A stretch of DNA of 64,000 bases from Salvelinus alpinus (GCF_045679555.1 NC_092094.1:10224319-10288318), one strand, 5' to 3'. Numbered from the stretch's first letter, positions 1 to 23,859 are shown. A program made the numbers and translations. The notes: generated from the letters alone by a model not told the origin.

Positions 1-10997
<10,997 letters not shown>

Positions 10998-11291
10998 TTC
11001 GAGACTGCTTCGCTTTCATTTCTTCACTCGCCTACCGCTAGTAGACGCAGTTATGGAAGCCCGTTCCCGCCACCCCCACAAAAAATATCTGACTACGAGT
11101 TATGAGATAGTAAGTCATAATTATAAAATAGTAACTCATAATAATAATATACTAAGTAATAATTATGAGATAGTAAGTCATTATTTAGAAATCTGTATCA
11201 CATTAATCCAATGTGCACTTTGCATCAGGCCCTTCTCAACTTTCAAGGGTAACCTTATGTAAATCCTATTGTTGATCACACGTGTGTGTCT

Positions 11292-11347
<56 letters not shown>

Positions 11348-11839
11348 GGTGATATTTTTCCATATTAATGTATCAGAGTTTTATGTTGAAGTGAGTTGGT
11401 GCCTGCTTGGTGACTGACATCTGGTTGACATCAGATTTAAAGACAATTTTCACAATTTAGGTCCCTGATCAGTATTTTTGATGTAAATTGCATGTTATAG
11501 GTTTCAGACACTTCTTTTAATTTGTTTTTGAGAAACTTGCCCCAACAGCAATTTACTTCCTGGGCCTCATTCAGGAGATCCAGGGCATCCAAAAATAATT
11601 AACAAAGGCTCCAAAAACACCCAAATACATATTTTTTCAGACTGCAAAGCTCTCTGTATCATGATGCAGGTCTTTAGATGTTTTACACATGAAATTGTGT
11701 CATGCCAAACTTTATCCATAACGTTATAATCCATTTTGTTGAATTCGAAGCGATAATTCTTGGCATGTATGCGTGTACTTCCTTGTTATTCTCGCTACTG
11801 CGCACATGTCAGTAGGTGGCGTGCTACTGGTACTGGTAC

Positions 11840-11870
<31 letters not shown>

Positions 11871-12060
11871 CTAGCTCTTTGTTGAGTGTTGCAGGTGTTG
11901 AGTCATCTGCATACATAGAAACTCTAGATTTACTCAAAGTCAGTGTCTTGTCGTTAGTAAAAATTGAAAAAAAGCAAGGGGCCTAAACAACTACACTGGG
12001 GAATGTTGGTGCATGTTGGTGCATGTGTCTGTGCCAATGTTGGTGAAGTAGGGGCCTGAG
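10998..12060. other. Region 5' of tasor2; microsatellite, otherwise unassigned
   Basis: The sequence directly upstream of the tentative tasor2 first exon has several CpGs and may hold its promoter, but no TATA or initiator stands out. It contains a (TG)n(AG)n microsatellite at about 11281-11342 and a (GTTA)n run at about 11840-11870. No gene is seen. Confidence 0.4.
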
Positions 12061-12099
12061 GGCACACAGTGTGTTGTGAAATCTGTGAATGTATTGTAA

Positions 12100-12205
12100 T
12101 GTTTTAAAATTGTATAAACTGCCTTAATTTTGCTGGACCCCAGGAAGAGTAGCTGCTGCTTTGGCAGCAACTAATGGGGATCCATAATAAATACAAATAC
12201 AAATG
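12100..12205 (+). mobile_element. LINE 3' tail fragment
   Basis: Contains ggaccccaggaagagtagct and aatggggatccataataaat, the 3'-terminal sequence seen in antisense near 42830-42880 and about 18430. It abuts the truncated Tc1-like remnant at 12206. Confidence 0.55.
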
Positions 12206-12550
12206 CAAGCCCTTACACAGCCTGGAGGTGTTTTGAGTTATTGTCCTGTTGAAAAACAAATTATAGTCCCACTAAGTGCAAACCAGATGGGATGGCGTAT
12301 CGTTACAGAATGCTGTGGTAGCCATGCTGGTTAGGTGTGCCTTGAATTCTAAAGAAATCACTGACAGTGTCACCAGCAAAGCAACCCCACACCATCACAC
12401 CTCCTCCTTCATGCTTCACTGTGGGAACCACACATGCGGAGATCATCCGTTAACCTACTCTCCGTCTCACAAAGACATGGCGGTTGGAACCAAAAGTCTA
12501 AAATTTGCACTCATCAGACTAAAGGACAGATTTCCACCGATCTAATGTCC

Positions 12551-15500
12551 CAATCAAATCAAATCAAAGTTTATTTGTCACGTGCGCCGAATACAACAGG
12601 TAGACCTTACAGTGAAATGCTTACTTACAGGCTCTAACCAATAGTGCAAAAAAAGGTATTAGGTGAACAATAGGTAGGTAAAGAAATAAAAACAACAGTA
12701 AAAAAGACAGGCTATATACAGTAGCGAGGCTATAAAAGTAGCGAGGCTACATACAGACACTGGTTAGTCAGGCTGATCGAGGTAGTATGTACATGTAGAT
12801 ATGGTTAAAGTGACTATGTGTATATGATGAACAGAGAGTAGCAGTAGCGTAAAAGAGGGGTTGGTGGGTGGTGGGTGGGACACAATGCAGATAGCCCGGT
12901 TAGCCAATGTGCGGGAGCAGTAGTTGGTCAGCCCAATTGAGGTAGTATGTAAAGGAGTGTATAGTTATAGTGACTATGCATATATGATAAACAGAGAGTA
13001 GCAGCAGCGTAAAACAAGGGGGGGGGGGGGGGACACAATGCAAATAGTCAGGGTAGCCATTTGACTACCTGTTCAGGAGTCTTAAGGCTTGGGTGTAAAA
13101 ACTGTTGAGAAGCCTTTTTGTCCAAGACTTGGCACTCCAGTACCGCTTGCCATGCGATAGTAGAGAGAACAGTCTATGACTGGGGTCTTTGACAATTTAG
13201 GGCCTTCCTCTGACACTGCCTGGTGTAGAGGTCCTGGAGGGCAGGCAGCTTAGCCCCAGTGATGTACTGGGCCGTGTAATAAATATCATTTATTATAACA
13301 CAAGCATATTTGCTATTACATTGTTATAACTAACTTCTTTCCAAACAGGGTTTCTCACAAACTCAAAAGCAGATACGGAGACCCACACACACCCAGAGAC
13401 AGATGGCTGACACAGGCCTTTTCATAAAGACTGATAAGAAAAGGGGTGCCTGGTACTGCATATCACGAGAAACTGAGACACACACATACCCAAGGACAGA
13501 GGGCTGACGTAAACCTTTCATAAACACAGATAAGACAGGAACATCTACGCACACACAAAAACTCCTCTTCAGTCTGAACATTTTACAGAGACACACAGAA
13601 ATGTCAAAATAGGAACATCTACGCACACACCTAATCTCCTGTTTTAGCTGAACATTTCTGAAGACAAAGAAATCTACTCAGAGCCAATGAGACAGTGATA
13701 CTAGCCTGAAGGGGACCTCGCCCAACTCATCAGGACCAACCAGAGGACAAGAACTTCCAGACTCAACCTACTTTCTATCTTTGTATAAAATGTCTATGCA
13801 CTCTGTTATCTGGGCTTCTTTCAGAGAGTTCCATTTGAGCTTGATGAAAGGGTCCGTGCACGCTATTTCAGATATCTTTACACTTTAATAAACTGCCTTA
13901 TATCATACCTTATCCACCTGGTCCAGCATCTCAACTTGGTCTCACTCTTCTAGTAAATGTATCATCAACAGCCGTACGCACTACCCTTTGTAGTGCCTTA
14001 CAGTCAGAGGCCGAGCAATTGCCGTACCAGGCAGTGATGCAACCAGTCAGGATGCTCTCGATGTTGCAGCTGTAGAACCTTTTGAGGATCTCAGGACCCA
14101 TGTCAAATCTTTTTAGTTACCTGAGGGGGAATAGGCTTTGTTGTGCCCTCTTCACGACTGTCTTGGTGTGTTTGGACCATTCTAGTTTGTTGTTGATGTG
14201 GACACCAAGGAATGAGAATGGGGGCGTGCTCGGTCCTCCTTTTCCTGTAGTCCACAATCATCTCCTTAGTCTTGGTTACGTTGAGGGATAGGTTGTTATT
14301 CTGGCACCACCCGGCAAGGGCTCTGACCTCCTCCCTATAGGCTGTCTCATCGCTGTCGGTGATCAGGCCTACCACTGTTGTGTCGTCTGCAAACTTAATG
14401 ATGGTGTTGGAGTCGTGCCCGGCCATGCAGTCGTGGGTGAACAGGGAGTACAGTAGGGGACTGAGCACGTACCCCTGGGGAGCTCCAGTGTTGAGGATCA
14501 GCGTGGCAGATGTGTTGCTACCTACCCTCATCACCTGGGGGCGGCCCGTCAGGAAGTCCAGGATCCAGTTGCACAGGGAGATGTTTAGTCCCAGGATCCT
14601 TAGCTTAGTGATGAGCTTTGAGGGTACTATGGTGTTGAACGCTGAGGTGTAGTCAATGAATAGCATTCTCACATAAGTGTTCCTTTTGTCCAGGTGGGAA
14701 AGGGCAGTGTGGAGTGCAATATAGATTGCATCATCTGTGGATCTGTTTGTGCGGTATGCAAATTGGAGTGGGTTTAGGGTTTCTGGGATAATGGTGTTGA
14801 TGTGAGCCATTACCAACCTTTCAAAGCACTTCATGGCCACGGACATGAGTGCTACGGGTCTGTAGTCATTTAGGCAGGTTTGCTTTGTGTTCTTGGGCAC
14901 AGGGACTATGGTGGTCTGCTTGAAACATGTTGGTATTACAGACTCAATCAGGGACATGTTTAAAATGTCAGTGAAGACACCTGCCAGTTGGTCAGCACAT
15001 GCCCGGAGCACACGTCCTGGTAATCGGTCTGGCCCCGCAGCCTTGTGTATGTTGACCTGTTTAAAGGTCTTACTCACATCGGCTATGGAGAACATGATCA
15101 CACAGTCGTCCGGAACAGCTGATGCTCTCATGCATGCCTCAGTGTTGCTTGTCTCGAAGCGAGCATAGAAGTGATTTAGCTCGTCTGTTAGGCTCGTGTC
15201 ACTGGGCAGCTCACAGCTGTGCTTCCCTTTGTAGTCTGTAATAGTTTGCAAGCCCTGCCACATAAGACGAGCGTCGGAGCCGGTGTAGTATAATTCAATC
15301 TTAGCCCTGTATTGACGCTTTTCCTGTTTGATGGTTCGTCGCAGGACATAGCAGGATTTCTTGTAAGCTTCCGGGTTAGAGTCCCGCACCTTGAAAGCGG
15401 CAGCTCTACCCTTTAGCTCAGTGCAAATGTTGCCTGTAATCCATGGCTTCTGGTTGGGGTATGTACGTACAGTCACTGTGGGGACGACATCCTCGATGCA

Positions 15501-15569
15501 CTTATTGATAAAGCCAGTGACTGGTGTGGTGTACTCCTCAATGCCATCGGAAGAATCCCGGAACATGTT
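12551..15569 (-). mobile_element. 5'-truncated CR1/L2-type LINE inside the Tc1-like element
   Basis: Reverse transcriptase at the 5' side (from 15569 downward), then about 1.5 kb of 3' UTR, ending in a repeated TTTGATT-type tail at 12551-12570. It entered at the Tc1 transposase codon W, so Tc1 sequence resumes on both sides. A solo LTR (13275-13970) splits its 3' UTR. Clade assignment rests on motif style only. Confidence 0.8.
13275..13970 (+). mobile_element. Solo LTR, 696 bp, with 4-bp target duplication
   Basis: Starts TGTAATAAATATC and ends CATCAACA, flanked by GCCG on both sides (13271-13274 and 13971-13974). It contains a TATA-like tttgtataaaatg near 13785 and a polyadenylation-like aataaa near 13886, placing U3 to the left. 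It interrupts a LINE whose sequence resumes cleanly on either side. No internal coding sequence is left. Confidence 0.8.
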
Positions 15570-15752
15570 CCATTGCTCGTGTTTCTTGGCCCAAGCAAGT
15601 CTCTTCTTATTATTGGTGTCCTTTAGTAGTGGTTTCTTTGCAGCAATTCGACCATGAAGGCCTGATTCACGCAGTCTCCTCTGAACAGTTGATGTTGAGA
15701 TGTGTCTCTTACTTGAACTTTGTGAAGCATTTATTTGGGGTGAAATTGTCAC
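14103..15752 (-). pseudogene. Open 549-codon frame: Tc1 transposase piece joined to LINE reverse transcriptase
   Basis: Residues 1-61 are Tc1-derived ([31 protein letters not shown]). Residues from 62 on are LINE reverse transcriptase, with motif A FIDYTSAFNTIVP, motif B GAPQGYVLSPLLYSLF and motif C FADDTTVVG. The frame has no stop across the junction. The first codon is GTG contributed by the neighbouring LTR; the first ATG is at residue 63, already in the LINE, so translation of the fusion is unproven. Motif B has Y where the sister copy at 26.3 kb has W. Confidence 0.75.
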
Positions 15753-16605
15753 GCCCTGACCTTAGAGATCCTTTTATTTCTCAATTTGGTTAGGTCAGGG
15801 TGTGATTAGGGTGGGCATTCTAGTTTTTCGTTTTCTATGTTGGCCTGGTATGGTTCCCAATCAGAGGCAGCTGTCTATCTTTGTCTCTGATTGGGGATCA
15901 TATTTAGGCAGCCTTTTCCCACCTGTTGTTTGTGGGATCTTGTTTTTGTGTAGTGCCTGTGAACACTGCATTTACTTCAAGTTTCGTTTGCGCTTTATTG
16001 TTTTTGGTGAGTTTCATTTATTAAAACATGTGGAACTCTACGCACGCTGCGCCTTGGTCCATTTATTCCAACAACGAACGTGACAGAAATCTGTCACAGC
16101 CGTTGTCTAGGTGGAAATGACCGGACCAAGGTGCAGCGTGGTGAGCTTACATTTTCTTTTATTTAGAATGTCGCCAACAAAACAGGAAACAAAGAAATGA
16201 CCGTGAAGCTTACTAGGGCTATAGTGCCACTAACAAAGTCAACTACCCACAAACACCAAAGGAAAAAAGGCTGCCTAAGTATGATTCCCAATCAGAGACA
16301 ACGATAGACAGCTGTCCCTGATTGAGAACCACACCCGGCCAAAACATAGAAATACAAAACATAGAAATAAAGAAACTAGAATGCCCACCCTAGTCACACC
16401 CTGGCCTAACCAAAATAGAGAATAAAAACCTCTCTATGGCCAGGGCGTGACAGTACCCCCCCCCCCCCCAAAGGTGCAAAACCTGACTCTATAGGGGAGG
16501 GTCCGGGTGGGCATCTATTCACGGCGGCGGCTCCGGTGCAGGACGTAGACCCTGTTCCACCCCTGGCTCCCCCCACTTTGGTGGCGCCTCTGGTGCGGGG
16601 GACTC

Positions 16606-16860
16606 TCGTCGCCGACCCCGGACTGGGAACCCTCGCCGCAGGCCCCGGACTGGGGACCCTCGCCGCAGGCCCCGGACTGGGGACCCTCGCTGCAGGCCCC
16701 GTACTGGGGATCCTCGTTGCCGACCCCGGACTGGGGACCCTCGCTGCAGGCCCCGGACTGGGGACCCTCGTTGCCGACCCCGGACTGGGGACCCTCGCTG
16801 CAGGCCCCGGACTGGGGACCGTCGCTGGAGGCTCCGGACTGGGGACCGTCGCTGGAGATC
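16606..16860. repeat. 27-bp GC-rich minisatellite inside the LTR composite
   Basis: About nine tandem units built on ccccggactggggaccctcg, separated by ccgcagg, ttgccga or similar. All frames stay open because the unit is a multiple of three, so the ORFs here are not evidence of genes. Confidence 0.85.
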
Positions 16861-16974
16861 TGGTGCTTCTCCTTGGCACCACTCTTCCAGGCTGAATGCC
16901 CACTTTGGCCCGGCACCTCCAGAGCGCAGGCACAGGTCGAACCGGGCTGTGGGGGAGCACTGGAGATCTGGTGC

Positions 16975-17607
16975 TTAGACCTTGCACTGCTCCTCTTGGC
17001 TGAATGCCCGGCACGTACGGAGCGCAGGCATAGGACAAACCGGGCTGTCACAGCGCACCGGAGACACAGTGCGCAGAGCCGGCGCAGGACTCACCGGGCT
17101 GTGGAGGCGCACTGGAGGTCTGGAGCGTAGAGCTGGCACAAGACGTGCAGGGCTGGGGAGGCGCACAGGAGGCCTGGTCCGTGGGGCTGACACAGTCTTC
17201 ACCAGATGGCTAGCACGCACCTCAGGACGAGTATGGAGAGTTGACTCAGGTGACATTAATCTGAGGACACGCTCCGTAGGGCGAATGTCGTGCCTCATGC
17301 ACCAACACAGCAGCTCTCTCCTAACTCTCTTCTCCAATCTCCCCATCAACTCCTTAACTGTCTCTGCTTCACTCCCCTCCAAGTTCACCTTCTTCTCCCC
17401 GACTGGCTCTGGTTCCAACCTCGGCTCCGCCGACCGTCCCGTGTGCTCCCGCCTCTCCTGGCCACGCTGCTTAGTCCTTTGGTGGTGGGTAGTTCTGTCA
17501 TGGCCGTCGTCTAGGTGGAAATGACCGGACCAAGGTGCAGCGTTGTGAGCGTACATTTTCTTTTGATTGAGAACCACACCCGGCCAAAACATAGAAATAC
17601 AAAACAT
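16975..17607 (-). CDS. Uncharacterised ORF in the LTR composite
   Basis: A 210-codon frame spanning the shortened LTR and the internal region. It has a charged stretch (EAETVKELMGRLEKRVRREL) that could form a helix, then Arg/Pro-rich imperfect repeats of RPPVRLPSPARLVPALRS type. I do not recognise a domain. It could be a remnant gag-like product or have no coding role; nothing beyond the open frame supports expression. Confidence 0.3.
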   Translation of the reverse strand: MFCISMFWPGVVLNQKKMYAHNAAPWSGHFHLDDGHDRTTHHQRTKQRGQERREHTGRSAEPRLEPEPVGEKKVNLEGSEAETVKELMGRLEKRVRRELLCWCMRHDIRPTERVLRLMSPESTLHTRPEVRASHLVKTVSAPRTRPPVRLPSPARLVPALRSRPPVRLHSPVSPAPALRTVSPVRCDSPVCPMPALRTCRAFSQEEQCKV

Positions 17608-18043
17608 AGAAATAAAGAAACTAGAATGCCCACCCTAGTCACAAAATCTGAGGCTGGTAGCTCTAATGAACTTATCCTCTGCAGCAGAGGTAACTCTGGG
17701 TCTTCCTTTCCTGTGGTGGTCCTCATGAGATCCAGTTTCATTATAGCGCTTGATGGTTTTTGCGACTGCACTTGAAGAAAATTTCAAAGGACTTGAAAAG
17801 TTCCGTATTGACTGAGCTTCACGTCTTAAAGTAATGATGGACTGTCGTTTCTCTTTGCTTATTTGAGCTGTTATTGCCATAATATGGACTTGGTCTTTTA
17901 CTAAATAGGGCTATCTTCTGTGTACCACCCATACCTTGTCAAAATACAACTGATTGGCTCAAACGCATTAAGAAGGAAAGAAATTCCACAAATTAACAAG
18001 GCACACCTGTTAATTGAAATGCATTCCAGGTGACTACCTCATG

Positions 18044-18800
18044 AAGGACGTCGCCGCGCCTGTCAAGGACCAGCAGAAATTGAAATCCAGGTAAGATATA
18101 TGCTATAATGTTAGCTAGCTAGCTAATAAAGTAACATCACTGATGAAAGGGGGAACACTGAGTCTGTTGCTATTTAGCGCTAAAAGTTTGCTACGTAGCC
18201 AGCCTTGCAAGTGTGTGTTTCAGAATAAGGTAAACAACTAGCTAGCTATTTTCAGGTTGTTTTGTGCTTCACTATTGTTATATAATTCTACAAAACATGT
18301 ATTTTGCTAACATTAGATGGCTTAGGGCGCTTTCACATATGCCCTGTATGATTTGGATCCTGTAGCTTTTGTTTAGGTACCCTGATTGGCTAGGTATAGC
18401 TATAGTTATGTCTATATTTGTATTTGTGTTTATTAAGGATCCCCATTAGCTGCTGTCAAGGCTTCCTGGGGTCAAGCAACATTAAGGCAGTCATAAAGCA
18501 TGAATGAAACGCAGTATCGCACCCAGGCGAGTCGCGTGGACATTTTTGTCCGTTGTAAACAAACTAGCTAGCTAACATTGTGTAGAATGCGTGTCTCGTA
18601 AATCTGATCCTGAAACGGTTATGTCCAGGTCTTGTAAAAGCAAAACGTGTTTTGTATAATTCTCACAAATGCTACCGGGAACTGAATTTCATATGGGAAA
18701 ACGCCCCCTAAATTGAACATCATAAGCTGGAGGTAGGATGACAGTGGATTACGGATAACCATGGTTCTATTATTGGGTAGGCTAATGTGTTGAATACTTA
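18044..18800. other. Non-repetitive stretch beside the Tc1 remnant
   Basis: Starts at the abrupt end of Tc1 sequence and includes the CpG-bearing gacgtcgccgcgcctgtc and a good donor-like ccag/gtaagata at about 18091. An antisense LINE tail lies near 18425-18510 (ggatccccattagctgctg). No further exon was found. Confidence 0.35.
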
Positions 18801-18879
18801 GTGTGAGACCCTGGCCAGGCTGGATCCAGTTGTGTTTTACACTTTTCTATTTATCTATGTTATGCAGGCTGATGTCGGT

Positions 18880-19985
18880 GGCAGCACAGAAATGTGTGGA
18901 TTGCCCATGGCTGTTGAGATTTCCAGTGTACCACAATCTACCCCACACCAACTGTAACTCCAAGCAAAAGTCAACCTGCAACCCATGGAACAACTGCATC
19001 ATTGGAGTCTGTAGATATCACAGAACTGAAATTGCTGCTCTCCAGTCCACAGCAGGCATACCCACGTACAAAGCATTTGTGTTCATTTCTCTACCATAAG
19101 CCGCTTCCAACATCGTTTTAGAGAATTTGGCAGTACATCTAACCGGCCTCACAACCGCAGACCACGTGTAACCACGCCAGCCCTGGATCTTCACATCTGG
19201 CTTCTTCACCTGCGAAATCGTCCGAGACCAGCCACCCAGACAGCTGATGAAACTGTGGGTTTGCACACCCAAAGAATTTATGCACAAGTAGTCAGAAACC
19301 GTCTCAGGGAAGCTCATCTGCGTGCTCGTCGTCCTCAACAGGGTCTTGACCTGACTGCAGTTCCAGGTCGTAACTGACTTCAGTGGGAAAATACTCACCT
19401 TCGATGGCCACTAGCATGCCGGAGAAGTGTGCTCTTCACAGATGAACCCCGGTTTCAACTGTACAGGGCAGATGCATGGCGTTGTGTGGGCGAGTGGCTT
19501 GCTGATGTCAATGTTGTGAACAGAGTGCCCCATGGTGGAGGTGGGGTAATGGTATGGGCAGGCATAAGCTACGGACAACAAACACAGAGATACCGTGACG
19601 AGATCCTAAGGCCCATTGTCGTGTCATTTATCCGCCACCATCACCTCATGTTTCAGCATGATAATGCACGGTCCCATGTCGCAAGGATCTGTACACAATT
19701 CCTGGAAGCTGAAAATGTCCCAGTTCTTCCATGGCCTGCATACTCATCAGACATATTACCCATTGAGCATGTTTGGGATGCTCTGGATTGACACATACGA
19801 CAGCGTGTTCCAGTTCCCACCAATATCCAGTAACTTCGCACAGCCATTGAAGAGGAGTGGGACAACATTCCACAGCCCACAATCAACAGCATGATCAAGT
19901 CTATGTGTATCAGTGTGATGTTGTTCCCCTAGATTATGCACCAAGTTGCACACAAGGACCAATTCAAATAGGCCAGGTCAAGAGA
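18880..19985 (+). pseudogene. Degenerate transposase of another Tc1/mariner family
   Basis: Segments in several frames show a Tc1/mariner transposase: NHRRPRVTTPA-like (about 19155), [40 protein letters not shown] and FQHDNARSHVARICTQFLEA at 19429-19790. The WPAYSSDILPIEHVWDALD region then hits a stop. Frame shifts and stops make it non-functional. The family differs from copies A and B and from the 53-kb element. Confidence 0.8.
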
Positions 19986-20103
19986 GGATGTTAATAATTT
20001 GATAATAATAATAATAATCCAGTGTATTTTTTTATTTAATTACAGCTGCATAGCTAATGTTTTTCTTTGGTGTAGAAACACTTTTTCATATCAATATTGT
20101 ACA

Positions 20104-21712
<1,609 letters not shown>

Positions 21713-22330
21713 CATGTGATTGTAAAAGTTGTGTATATTTTGGTTGGGCCATCGCGGGTTATCTGTATTTCCGTACCCCCTTATTGTTCTCTTTTGCCTG
21801 ACCTTCGGCTAGCAAGGTATGTTGTCCTTGGCTCCGAAATTGTTTAATATAAAACCGTCATAATGTTACACAATGTACTGTTATGCTACCATAAGTTTGT
21901 TACAATGTGGATAATATAAAGATTTATGTTAACAAGTTTCACAAAGCTCGCTAACTAGGGTATCTATTGTAACTTGTGAGTACTTGGGACAGTGTTTGAG
22001 TGAGTGTCCATGTGCTTGTGCAGGTGCCTGAGAGCTAGGACGGCGCCAAGGGTTAACATAATGTGTGTTGTCTCTTCGTGTGCAGGGCAAATAAAAATAA
22101 TTAAACTAGCAGACCTTCAGTTGTGGCAGCGTCCTAATTAAAAGTACACAGCGCAGAATGAACCACGCTACATATGCGAAGGAGATTTGTCGTGCTTAAG
22201 GCAAATGGTGGTCAGACTAGATACTGACTGGTTTTCTGATCCACGACCCCACCTTTTTTTTAAGGTATCTGTGACCAACAGAATGCATATCTGTATTCCC
22301 ACTCATGTGGCTAGAGATTTGAGTCAGTAT
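21713..22330. other. Intergenic, nothing recognised
   Basis: Moderately AT-rich sequence between copy B and a LINE fragment. No ORF, RNA gene or clear repeat family is apparent. Confidence 0.4.
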
Positions 22331-22339
22331 GTTGGCAGC

Positions 22340-22855
22340 AGCCATTCAATGTTAGTGATGGCTGTTTAACAGTCCGATGGCCTTGAAATAGAAGCTGTTT
22401 TTCAGTCTCTTGGTCCCAGCTTTGATGCACCTGTACTGACCTCACCTTCTGGATGATAGTGGGGTGATCAGGTAGTGGCTCGGGTGGTTGTTGTCCTTGA
22501 TGATCTTTTCGGCCTTCCTGTGACATCGGGTGATGTAGGTGTCCTGGAGGGCAAGTAGTTTGCCCCCGGTGATGCGTTGTGCAGACCGCACTACCCTCTG
22601 GAGAGCCTTGCGGTTGTGGGTGGAGCAGTTACCGTACCAGGCGGTGATACAGCCCGACAGGATGCTCTCGATTGTGCATCTGTAAAAGTTTGTGAGTGTT
22701 TTAGGTGACAAGCCACATTTCTTCAGCCTCCTGAGGTTGAAGAGGCGCTGTTGCGCCTTCTTCACTACGCTGTCTGTGTGGGTGGACCATTTCAGTTTGT
22801 CCGTGATGTGTACACCGAGGAACTTAAAACTTTCCACTCTTAAAAAGGTTTTAGA
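22340..22855 (-). mobile_element. LINE 3' fragment with RT C-terminal coding remnant
   Basis: The minus strand reads FKFLGVHITDKLKWSTHTDS, FNLRRLKKCGLSPKTLTNFY and ALQRVVRSAQRITGGKLLAL over 22442-22837, the region after the reverse transcriptase in CR1/L2-type LINEs. It is 5'-truncated exactly where the 31-bp minisatellite begins. Confidence 0.75.
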
Positions 22856-22892
22856 ATTTCAACATGTGTTAGAATTTGTAGACCTTAAGATC

Positions 22893-23100
22893 AGGCAACC
22901 ACTGCTACAGGTGAACACCTGACATGCAACCACTGCTGCAGGTGAACACCTGACAGGCAACCACTGCTGCAGGTGAACACCTGACAGGCAACCACTGCTG
23001 CAGGTGAACACCTGACAGGCAACCACTGCTGCAGGTAAACACCTGACAGGCAACCACTGCTGCAGGTAAACACCTGACAGGCAACCACTGCTGCAGGTAA
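22893..23100. repeat. 31-bp minisatellite with paired E-boxes
   Basis: About seven units of the type aggcaaccactgctgcaggt plus gaacacctgac. Most units carry caggtgaacacctg, two CANNTG E-boxes facing each other; later units have caggtaaacacctg. There are no spacers, so it is not CRISPR-like. Confidence 0.9.
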
Positions 23101-23780
23101 AATGGGATGGTTTTGCAATGGACAGGTCATGGATTCTATACAGGGCCTTGGTGACTGGAGACATATGGTCTAGGGTTAGGAAGAAGCTAATCACATTGTT
23201 TTCAAATCTTTGTAGGCTTGGTAAAAGTTACACAATTTCACTTTTTTTCCCAGTAATCCTTGTCACTGTCATTGTGCATACTTTGTAATCATAGTTTTAG
23301 GAAAGGTAGACACCAGGCAGACTTGGTGTGTAAATCTTACGTGGAAGTGAAAAAAATGCTAATTGTTGTTTAATATCTCCTCAGGCAGAGGTTTTCCCAA
23401 AACAGTATGGTTTTCCTCAGGTACAGTATGGTTTTCCCAAAACAAACCAAAGCCTGAGTTGCTAAGAAAATGTACAAGCCAACAAAACAGACCTTCCGGT
23501 TGGACCTGGTAGTGCGTGTGCTGAAAAGACAGGAGAACAAGAACTCAATCTCCCATGTACAACTTTCAAGATGACCACCCAAGAACATAGCCAGTGTTCC
23601 CAGACCAGATGAGGCCGAGACTGTAATCTGCACACCGGTCCAGATTCGGACTCCTGCCCCTTACCTATGTAGCTCAAAAAGGACAAAATGAATGTTCCCA
23701 CTCTGGTGCCGACACCCCACTGAGAGTTCCTGCTCCCTAATCACAGCCACCACACAAATGGTAATCAAAACCGGTTTAGG
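23101..23780. other. Intergenic, nothing recognised
   Basis: Single-copy-looking sequence. A short duplicated segment around 23395-23440 (cagtatggttttcc twice) is the only structure seen. Confidence 0.4.
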
Positions 23781-23859
23781 CCAACTTGGATGATTTTTTT
23801 TGATTTACAGATTAGTAGTAAATTACTCAAATCAATGTGGCACCCATATTTTTTCCCCC

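Larger units (their letters stand above)
15747..17643. mobile_element. Non-autonomous LTR composite with opposed LTRs
   Basis: Flanked by AAAT on both sides (15743-15746 and 17644-17647). Inside are an LTR in plus orientation (15747-16084, TGTCACGCCCTGACC to CGTGACA), an LTR of the same family in minus orientation (16091-16451), a C-rich run, an internal region (16452-17496) and a shortened minus-orientation LTR (about 17497-17643). No protease, integrase or reverse transcriptase is recognisable. Confidence 0.7.
12206..18043 (-). mobile_element. Tc1-like element shattered by nested insertions
   Basis: Three minus-strand pieces of one Tc1-like transposon remain: 17644-18043 (transposase N-terminus, ISKEKRQSIITLRREAQSIR and [18 protein letters not shown]), 15570-15746 ([20 protein letters not shown]) and 12206-12550 (DDE-region remnants and SDES-type sequence). 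They are contiguous when aligned with the copy at 53317-54807. An LTR composite separates the first two and a LINE the last two. Both outer ends are truncated. Confidence 0.85.

Noticed and set aside
14103-15752. Fusion ORF as a domesticated host gene
   Set aside because: No ATG ahead of the LINE part, no host splice structure, and a nested-insertion origin explains it fully. Kept only as an observation.
16406-17051. Repeat-rich ORFs such as PSPGPAARVPSPG and EGPQSGACSEGP
   Set aside because: The 27-bp GC-rich minisatellite keeps every frame open. Only the separate 16975-17607 frame was kept, at low confidence.
22893-23100. CRISPR-like direct repeats
   Set aside because: The 31-bp units are contiguous with no spacers, and the context is vertebrate.
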